From JBLHLB01 sp047618505 (GTDB lineage Bacteria > Planctomycetota > UBA1135 > GCA-002686595): a stretch of DNA of 12,807 bases. The notes below the pieces were generated by a model, which did not search any database, had not been told where the DNA came from, and saw only the letters and a list, made by a program, of their open reading frames with translations. Below, one piece after another: positions 7,378-12,807 of this stretch. The position numbers were made by a program, and so were the translations under genes. The stretch is from the NCBI GenBank assembly GCA_047618505.1, contig JBLHLB010000083.1, forward strand, positions 1 to 12,807, read 5' to 3'. Numbering within the stretch: position 1 is the first letter of the stretch; every line of letters starts with the position of its first letter.

Positions 7378-9604
7378 TGGAGGTCACCGACACGTTGTCG
7401 ATATAAGTCGTGAATCGGCTTTGGAGGGTGAAGCCGTAGAGGCCAGGGGAGCCGTGGGTATTGACTAACGGGTCGGGAACTTCAATCGTCCAGGCTTCGG
7501 GTTCGGGGTCACCACGGAGCCAAACCTTGGCGCGGACCATGCCGGTTCCGTCCTCGAGGACGTCCACACGGGACTTCATGGTGTACCACTGGCCGACCTT
7601 CCACTTAAAGGGTGCTTCGACCTTGAGGCGCTCCATGTTGGAGCTGACCTCGATCATCTGGTGGTTGCCCTTCAGCATGATCAGGTAGCGCTGATTCACC
7701 ACGCCAACGTTGCACATGGAGCGGCGGTTGCCCTCCGATCGCACGTCAGCCTGGATTGTGTAATTGGACTCATCCGGATGCCCGATGAAGCTCATCGTGC
7801 GCTGGAAGAGGGGGTTGTCGATGCGGCGCGCCAGGACGCGCTCACCCTCGAGATCCACGATCTTCCACTTGGGACGGCTGCCGTTCCACTCCCCCGGGGG
7901 GAAGGCGAAGGGCTTGTCACCGCCCATGGTCAATTCGCCGCCGGAGAAGTCGAGGTCGAAGGGCACCGAGGAAACGGCGCGCACTCGGGCGCTGCCCTTC
8001 AAGTCCCCGTAGGAAGCCTTGACGACTCCAACCCCTGTTGCGCCCGTAGAAGCGACCGGCGGCATCTCGAAAGTGACCTCATCGGAGGGGATCACGTCAA
8101 CGACACGGCCGCTGGCATCGAGGCGTCGCACTTCAAAGTCGATCCCTTCGCCGGCCCGAATCGTGACGTCTGCGGGAACGAGCTGCAGTCGCGTGGCAGC
8201 GCCGACCGCAGCCTGGGCCACAACGGGCCAGGCGGGGGCTGCTCCACCGTCTGTGCCGAAGCAGTAGAGGCGCGTCGTCGTGTGCACGTAGACGCGCCCG
8301 TTGGCGATAGCCGGCGCCCCAAGGCATGCGCCTTCCAGCTGCACCTCCGAGAGAATCTCACCACCCTCACGGGTGCCACGCACGATGTAGAACATGCCGT
8401 TGTTCATCGGCACGAAGAGCTTGCCGTCCGCCGCCGCCGGGGAGGCGTGCAGCTGGTCCGAACCGAGCTTCAGATGCCAGAGGATCTTCCCGTCCTTCAC
8501 GTCGACGCAGACCAGCTCGCCCGTCAAGGTCGTCTGGTAGATCAAGTCCCCCACCAGGATCGGCGAGGAGGTGAAGGCCACCGAGTCATTGCGCCAGATC
8601 TCAGCGCTATCAGGGAGCACGCCGTCTTCACCCGGCGCTGCGTTTAGGTCCAGGGCTATCATGCGACCGATGGCCGAGGTGTCGCGGTTCTCCTTGCCGT
8701 GGATCGCTATGGCGCGGTCCCCATGGATGACAATCGAGCAGTTCAAGCCACCGATGGACAACGGGAAGCGCCAGATCGGATCGCCCGTACGCGCATCCAC
8801 ACAAACCACGTTGCCGCCGCCGAGTCCGGCGTAGAGGACACTGCGTCCGCCACGCTCTTCGACGATCGGCATGGAGAATGAACTGTCCTTGGGCGGACCA
8901 CCGGGAGTCGAACCCCAAACCACTTCGCCGCTGGTCTTGTCGAAGGCGAAGAATCGATCCCGTGCCGGACCCATGGGACCCCAGGCAGCGAAGATGAAGT
9001 GCACGATGACCAGGTCCTCGAAGATCATCGGGGATCCCGTGCGCCCATTCGGGAAAGTCAGGCGACCCAAGCGCTCGCCCATGGAGAATTCCCAGAGCTG
9101 CTCCCCATCGGGCGTAAAGGACATCAACAGGCCCGAGGCAGTCATGGAAAAGAGGTTGCCCGTCTCGGGATCAATCGTTGGACTACCAATGCCGTAACGG
9201 CTGTAGATCACATCCGAAAGGAAGTCCGTCGTGGTGTGTTCCCACAACACATGGCCGTTGGCCTCGTCCAGGCAATAGAGCACTTCCTCGCGCGAGGGAG
9301 CATCGCCGCGGTAGCCCTGGCCAAAGACTCGACCGTTGGCGATCACAGGCGTGCCACGGCCCGAGAGCTCGTGGGACCAGAGGTGGTTCTCACCGTCGAC
9401 TTCGATGCTGTCGAGCAGGCCAACCTCGGGGGAATTCCCCATCTGGTCAGGGCCGCGCCAGCTAAGCCAACCGGTTTGCGCTGCCGTGTCATCGGCAGCC
9501 ACTTCGGCGGCGAAGGAGTCGAGGTGGGAAGAGCGATCGTGCGCACAGGCTCCAAGACAAGCCACAAGGGCAGCGGGGAGCAGGGGGAAAGCGGTCCGTT
9601 TCAT
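7370..9604 (-). CDS. Lipoprotein with beta-propeller, Ig-like and jelly-roll domains
   Basis: 744 aa. The N-terminus MKRTAF, a hydrophobic stretch and a lipobox LGAC with Cys20 mark a lipoprotein anchored in a membrane facing the periplasm. Residues 45-450 form a PQQ-like beta-propeller opening with the planctomycete-type WRGPDQMGNSPEVGL and blades such as CLDEANGHVLW (111-121), CVDARTGDPIW (268-278) and CVDVKDGKILW (366-376). Residues about 470-545 look like an Ig-like domain. Residues about 548-744 (DLDFSGG to YIDNVSVTSNE) look like a concanavalin/jelly-roll domain of the kind in sugar-binding or DUF1080-type proteins. I chose the ATG at 9602-9604 because it gives a clean signal peptide; an in-frame GTG 132 bases upstream would add a segment without one and would cross the palindromes of the control region. 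First gene of the packed operon. Ligand unknown. Confidence 0.92.
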   Translation of the reverse strand: MKRTAFPLLPAALVACLGACAHDRSSHLDSFAAEVAADDTAAQTGWLSWRGPDQMGNSPEVGLLDSIEVDGENHLWSHELSGRGTPVIANGRVFGQGYRGDAPSREEVLYCLDEANGHVLWEHTTTDFLSDVIYSRYGIGSPTIDPETGNLFSMTASGLLMSFTPDGEQLWEFSMGERLGRLTFPNGRTGSPMIFEDLVIVHFIFAAWGPMGPARDRFFAFDKTSGEVVWGSTPGGPPKDSSFSMPIVEERGGRSVLYAGLGGGNVVCVDARTGDPIWRFPLSIGGLNCSIVIHGDRAIAIHGKENRDTSAIGRMIALDLNAAPGEDGVLPDSAEIWRNDSVAFTSSPILVGDLIYQTTLTGELVCVDVKDGKILWHLKLGSDQLHASPAAADGKLFVPMNNGMFYIVRGTREGGEILSEVQLEGACLGAPAIANGRVYVHTTTRLYCFGTDGGAAPAWPVVAQAAVGAATRLQLVPADVTIRAGEGIDFEVRRLDASGRVVDVIPSDEVTFEMPPVASTGATGVGVVKASYGDLKGSARVRAVSSVPFDLDFSGGELTMGGDKPFAFPPGEWNGSRPKWKIVDLEGERVLARRIDNPLFQRTMSFIGHPDESNYTIQADVRSEGNRRSMCNVGVVNQRYLIMLKGNHQMIEVSSNMERLKVEAPFKWKVGQWYTMKSRVDVLEDGTGMVRAKVWLRGDPEPEAWTIEVPDPLVNTHGSPGLYGFTLQSRFTTYIDNVSVTSNE

Positions 9605-9663
9605 GCTTCGTTGTCGCCGAAGGTGGGGCAGCGCCGGGGAGTAAACTCGGGGGTTCCGACGCA

Positions 9664-9675
9664 GGGTTGCAACCC
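9664..9675. repeat. Perfect 12-base palindrome
   Basis: GGGTTGCAACCC equals its own reverse complement over 12 bases. It overlaps the first copy of the direct repeat CCAACGGGT. The geometry fits a binding site for a dimeric regulator about 60 bases upstream of the lipoprotein start codon. The regulator is not in this window. Confidence 0.5.
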
Positions 9676-9686
9676 AACGGGTGGAT

Positions 9687-9704
9687 GTTGGCGGAATCGC
9701 CAAC
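9687..9704. repeat. 7-bp stem-loop with 4-base loop
   Basis: The arms GTTGGCG and CGCCAAC pair perfectly around GAAT (ATTC on the minus strand). The right arm overlaps the second copy of CCAACGGGT. It could be an operator half or an RNA hairpin in the leader of the operon. A factor-independent terminator is unlikely without a T-run. Confidence 0.45.
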
Positions 9705-9839
9705 GGGTCCGGCGCAGCATGATACGAGGGGCGCACCGCTGATGTGTCAGCAGGTCGTCTGGATCCGGTTTCGACACCGCATTCTCACGCAGAGTTCACG
9801 ATCCGAGGCGCCGCCCAGCTCATTTGGGGTCTCTTCGCC

Positions 9840-11027
9840 CTAACCCAACTCGCACAGGTCGCGGGGACCCTCTCGTCGCTCCGTGTCGATGGCCCCGATC
9901 AGCGCCTCGAGGGCAGAATCCACCTCCACAGGGCTCGTAGAGCGGCCCAGGGATAGGCGAATACTGCCTTCCACCCGTTCTGGATCGCATCCTATGGCCC
10001 GCAGGACGTGGCTAGGCTGGAGGGACGCGCTGGTGCAGGCGGCCGAGGTGGAAGCCATGACCCCGTCGAGACGGGTCAAGAGAGATTCGGCACTGATGCC
10101 CTCGATGGAGAGGTTGGTCAGGCCCGCCAGGCGCCGGTCGCGGTCGCCGTTGACCTCAATGCCCCCCACTCCCTCGATCAGGCCCAGCTCGAGACGATCC
10201 CGCAGCTGCCCAATGCGACTTCCATCCGCCTCCATCTCGCGGCTGCAGATCTCCGCCGCGGCACCGAGGGCCACGATCCCGGGGACGTTCAAGGTGCCCG
10301 ACCGTGCCCCCCGCTCATGCCCGCCACCGTCAAAGAGCGGCTGACACCGAACCCGCGGACGGCGCCTGCGCAGATAGAGAACGCCAACACCCTTGGGGGC
10401 GTAGAGCTTGTGACCGGAGAGGCTCAGGGCGTCCACCTGGAACGCATCCACATCGATTGCCTCCTTGCCGAAGGATTGCGCTGCATCGGTGTGAAACAAA
10501 ACGCCAGCTGCGCGACAGAGTGCACCAATCTCATCGATCGGATGCAGGCTGCCCAACTCATTATTGGCGTGCATCAACGTAACCAGGCGCGGTTTCCTGT
10601 TCAGCAGATCGCGCAGTTGATCCAAGTCGATGGCCCCCTTTTCGTCAACGGACAGGCGAGTCACCTCAAAGCCATTCTCCGCCTCGAGGCGTCCCAGGGG
10701 ATCGAGTACCGCGTGGTGCTCAGTGCAGGCTGTAACCACGTGGCGAGGCGTCTTGGCGTAGGCCTCCGCACCGGCGACGCCCTTGAGAAGTAAGTTGTTC
10801 GACTCCGTCGCACCGCTCGTAAAGACGATCTCGCGCGGGTCCGCACCGAGCAGCGCCGCGACTTTCTCGCGCGCTTCCTCCACCGCCTCCTGCGCGGCGC
10901 GCCCCGCCGCATGTTGCCGGCTCGACGCGTTTCCGAAGCGCTCCGAGAAGTACGGCAGCATGGCCTCCAGGACCCGAGCGTCCACTGGCGTCGTCGCGGC
11001 GTGATCCAAATAGATAGGCGTACTCAC
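9840..11027 (-). CDS. Cysteine desulfurase, group I (NifS/IscS-like)
   Basis: 395 aa, cytoplasmic, PLP-dependent. It takes sulfur from L-cysteine as an enzyme persulfide and passes it to Fe-S cluster, thiamin or tRNA thiolation pathways. Seen: N-terminal YLDHAATTP (6-14), SGATESNN (71-78), TEHHAV (102-107, PLP-stacking His), HTDAAQS (179-185, PLP Asp181), SLSGHKLYAPKG (202-213, Schiff-base Lys207), RSGTLNVP (242-249), and the mobile-loop catalytic Cys331 in SAACTSASLQPSHVL. That last motif places it in group I. The start is a GTG at 11025-11027, 13 bases after the terpene cyclase stop; an in-frame extension to 11195 would run inside the cyclase gene and carries no family sequence. No IscU, IscA or regulator gene is adjacent, so the sulfur acceptor cannot be named. 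Whether it is NifS, IscS or a specialised paralogue cannot be decided here. Confidence 0.94.
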   Translation of the reverse strand: MSTPIYLDHAATTPVDARVLEAMLPYFSERFGNASSRQHAAGRAAQEAVEEAREKVAALLGADPREIVFTSGATESNNLLLKGVAGAEAYAKTPRHVVTACTEHHAVLDPLGRLEAENGFEVTRLSVDEKGAIDLDQLRDLLNRKPRLVTLMHANNELGSLHPIDEIGALCRAAGVLFHTDAAQSFGKEAIDVDAFQVDALSLSGHKLYAPKGVGVLYLRRRRPRVRCQPLFDGGGHERGARSGTLNVPGIVALGAAAEICSREMEADGSRIGQLRDRLELGLIEGVGGIEVNGDRDRRLAGLTNLSIEGISAESLLTRLDGVMASTSAACTSASLQPSHVLRAIGCDPERVEGSIRLSLGRSTSPVEVDSALEALIGAIDTERREGPRDLCELG

Positions 11028-11040
11028 AGGGGCGTCCAGC

Positions 11041-12807
11041 TTATTGCACAGCCCGCGCACGTTCGAGGGCGGCGACGGTGTAGACGATTGGATAGAGGCG
11101 CTCGGAGTACCACAAGCGCGCAAAGTAGAGGCCGATCGGGGTGGCGGGGAAGCGCGTGCCCTCTGAGGTGGCTTCGGCCAGCCAAAGCCCCGCATTCTCC
11201 ATGGCCGAGAGCACTTGTCGCCGGGGAGCCAGATCCGTCGCGGCGATCACTCCTAGGGCTTCAAGGCCCATACCCGTTTCCTCAATGGACGGCTCTAGGC
11301 CCTGGGAAGCGCCGAATCCGCCCTCTTCGCCCTGGGCTCCCAAGAGCCAGGCAGCGGCACGCGTCAGAGATTCGCGCCAAGCTTCGTCACCACCCCTGAG
11401 ATCGCATGCCCGCAACACCCGCGAGGTCCCATAGAGGGGGTTCTCCAGGTTCTCCTCCCGTTGGCTTCCGAACCACAGGGGAATCCAAGCGCCATCGGGC
11501 CGTTGGGACTTGCACAGGAAAGCGCGGGCCTTCGAGGAAGCCCGAGAGACACGAGCCCTCAGCGCATCCCCCAAAACCCCTTCCCAAGCGGCGAAGGCGC
11601 GCAGACTGTGGGCCGTCAGGTCCGCCGAACTCTGGTCAAAGGGTAGGAGCCCCCAACCCCGACAGAAGGTCGGCGTGCCACCGTCGCGATTGGCCAGATC
11701 GAGCAACCAGGTCACCCCCGCGCGCGCCGCCGTGACAACCTCGTTGGATTCATCGCCTAGGGCATGCAAGGCAAGTAATGCGCTCGCCGTGTCGTCTGCA
11801 TCGGGGACGCCGCCCGGCAGATTCGTCCAGGCCCAACCGCCTGGGGCGGCGCCGGTGTAGGGGTGAACGCCCTTGAGTTGCTGCCCCAGTAACCACTCGC
11901 GCATTGCACTGCGTTCGGCCCCGGAGAGATGCTTTTCCAGTCGATCCCCACCGGCCAGGGCGCCGATGGACAGCGTCGTAACCCAGGTGCTCAAGTTCGT
12001 GTCGATGGGCCAGGAACCATCGTTTCGAATGGAAGCTTCGAGGAACTCCAGGCCATGGTCCACGACCCTGAGGTTCTGTTCCCCGGCCCCCACCAAGCTC
12101 ATTACGACGAAGCTAGTCAATGGCGTCGCTTCGAGATAGCCGCCGCCCTCAGGCTGGATCGCCCCAAGCACCCTGAGCGTCCGCCCGCGCACCAAGGCCC
12201 GCGCAACACGTGTGATAGGGTTCCGCGTCGGATAGTTGTGGTGCTGCGCCTGACCGATCGCAATCAAGGCGGGCAGGGCATAGCTCACCACCGGCAACCC
12301 GAGGAAGCGAAAGAGAGCGCGCGGAAAGGCCGCCAGCTCAAAGGGCAAGCGCGGGATCGTCGGCCACATGGAATCCAAACAGCCGGCGATGGCGCAGGAG
12401 GTCAGGATCGGGACCGCGAATGTATGGTCGTCGCCGTAGACCTGAGCTAAGCCCGATGCCAGGCGCTCGGCGTCCAAACCACCGAGGGCGCGCTCGATCC
12501 AAGTCCTGGCTGCCAGCGCCGCCGGAAGTTCCGCTTGATCCGCGGAGACGAAGGCCATCCAGGCAAGGACAGTTGTGCTGATGTTGGTCGGACTCTCGAC
12601 CGTGTCGCCATAGCCGCCGTCGGCATTTGCGTTGGCCGCCAGCCAAGCGATGCCCGCGTCGATATGGGTACGGAGTCGACCCGCCTGTTCGGAACGTGCA
12701 CGACTCACGACCGCCAGGGCGCCCACTGCCGTTGCCGTCGATAGAGCGCTGGAGGAAAGCTTGCCCTCCCAGCAGCCTTCTCTACTGGCTTCCCTACTGG
12801 CTTCCCT
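11041..12807 (-). CDS. Class II terpene cyclase of the squalene-hopene cyclase type, 5' end outside window
   Basis: 588 residues are visible and the frame stays open to the window edge, so the true start lies outside. The acid motif DADD (11791-11802), in VPDADDTA, matches the DxDD that protonates the substrate in squalene-hopene cyclases. Repeats resembling QW motifs follow the cyclase order: DGSWPIDTNLSTWVT, QRPDGAWIPLW then NPLYGTSRVLRAC (compare NYIYGTWSVL in hopene cyclases), and EEGGFGAS...EETGMGLEALG. At the edge, residues GCWEGKLSSSALSTATAV (12724-12777) look like the N-terminal DGxWEGELSSS block of the family, so the in-frame GTG at 12724-12726 is internal. The C-terminus (YFARLWYSERLYPIVYT) also fits. 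Such enzymes cyclise squalene or related polyprenes in or on the membrane. Product unknown; no other hopanoid genes are in view. The 13-base gap to the cysteine desulfurase suggests co-transcription. Confidence 0.88.
   Translation of the reverse strand, partial: REASREASREGCWEGKLSSSALSTATAVGALAVVSRARSEQAGRLRTHIDAGIAWLAANANADGGYGDTVESPTNISTTVLAWMAFVSADQAELPAALAARTWIERALGGLDAERLASGLAQVYGDDHTFAVPILTSCAIAGCLDSMWPTIPRLPFELAAFPRALFRFLGLPVVSYALPALIAIGQAQHHNYPTRNPITRVARALVRGRTLRVLGAIQPEGGGYLEATPLTSFVVMSLVGAGEQNLRVVDHGLEFLEASIRNDGSWPIDTNLSTWVTTLSIGALAGGDRLEKHLSGAERSAMREWLLGQQLKGVHPYTGAAPGGWAWTNLPGGVPDADDTASALLALHALGDESNEVVTAARAGVTWLLDLANRDGGTPTFCRGWGLLPFDQSSADLTAHSLRAFAAWEGVLGDALRARVSRASSKARAFLCKSQRPDGAWIPLWFGSQREENLENPLYGTSRVLRACDLRGGDEAWRESLTRAAAWLLGAQGEEGGFGASQGLEPSIEETGMGLEALGVIAATDLAPRRQVLSAMENAGLWLAEATSEGTRFPATPIGLYFARLWYSERLYPIVYTVAALERARAVQ
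12782..12807. repeat. 12-base tandem repeat inside the cyclase gene
   Basis: CTACTGGCTTCC occurs twice head to tail (12782-12793, 12794-12805) and the window ends two bases into a possible third copy. In the cyclase frame it encodes the repeated peptide REAS just before the conserved WEGKLSSS block. The period is a multiple of three, so copy-number change would keep the frame. More copies may lie beyond the edge. Confidence 0.75.

Larger units (their letters stand above)
9605..9839 (-). promoter_or_regulatory. Likely control region of the propeller-symporter operon
   Basis: A 235-base gap between the cysteine desulfurase stop and the lipoprotein start. It holds no convincing gene. It contains a perfect palindrome GGGTTGCAACCC (9664-9675), a stem-loop GTTGGCG-GAAT-CGCCAAC (9687-9704), and the 9-mer CCAACGGGT twice in the same orientation (9674-9682 and 9700-9708, 26 bases apart). 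Each copy of the 9-mer overlaps one of the two palindromes. All lie 60-104 bases upstream of the lipoprotein ATG, a plausible place for an operator or a structured leader. No T-run follows the stem-loop, so it is not a standard terminator for the upstream genes. I could not fix a promoter by eye. Confidence 0.5.

Noticed and set aside
5812..9604. Annotation of the propellers as PQQ-dependent alcohol dehydrogenases
   Set aside because: Blade motifs match the PQQ-like repeat, but no adjacent Cys-Cys pair or cytochrome motif is visible. The family name refers to the fold, not the cofactor.
9605..9736. Longer N-terminus for the lipoprotein from a GTG at 9734-9736
   Set aside because: It would bury the signal peptide and lipobox 44 residues inside the protein and run through the palindromes of the control region.
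11028..11195. Longer N-terminus for the cysteine desulfurase
   Set aside because: The extension overlaps the end of the cyclase gene, and the family N-terminus YLDHAATTP begins right after the GTG at 11025-11027.

Overview
The window is GC-rich. Every gene I can support lies on the minus strand, so transcription runs from high to low coordinates. The organism is probably a planctomycete or a relative in the PVC group. The evidence is two exported PQQ-like beta-propeller proteins of a planctomycete-typical type (openings WRGPDQ and MWGKDETR, a GSQSYGNP block), multidomain exported lipoprotein architecture, weak Shine-Dalgarno signals, and a small membrane protein paired with a sodium/solute symporter. 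This placement comes from family knowledge, not from a marker gene.

Layout in transcription order. (1) 12807-11041: a class II terpene cyclase of the squalene-hopene cyclase type with a DADD motif, 5' end outside the window. It is followed after 13 bases by (2) 11027-9840, a group I (NifS/IscS-like) cysteine desulfurase. (3) 9839-9605: a 235-base gap holding a perfect 12-base palindrome, a 7-bp stem-loop and a 9-base direct repeat; it is the likely control region of what follows. (4) 9604-2882: a tightly packed set of five genes: a 744-aa lipoprotein beta-propeller, a 521-aa exported beta-propeller, an 81-aa membrane protein, a 530-aa sodium/solute symporter (SSS family) and a 359-aa adenylate-forming enzyme of the EhpF/LuxE/PaaK type. 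Junctions are an 8-base overlap, a 4-base gap, a TAATG overlap and an 8-base gap. (5) 2881-2453: a non-coding stretch dominated by a tandem array of 66-base units, each holding a hairpin whose pairing is kept by compensatory changes between copies. (6) 2452 to window start: an aldehyde dehydrogenase-superfamily protein overlapping (GTGA) an iron-containing alcohol dehydrogenase that runs off the window.

Working model (inference): the genes from 9604 to 1 form one pathway. The symporter imports an organic acid. The adenylating enzyme activates its carboxyl group. The aldehyde dehydrogenase-like protein, which has the catalytic Cys but lacks the usual general-base Glu motif, takes the acyl group as a thioester and reduces it to an aldehyde. 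The iron-dependent alcohol dehydrogenase interconverts aldehyde and alcohol. This matches the logic of EhpF/EhpG (griseoluteic acid reduction) and LuxE/LuxC (fatty acid reduction), but with dedicated uptake and two exported propellers. I know of no described system with this combination. The substrate cannot be read from the sequence, and the direction could also be alcohol oxidation.
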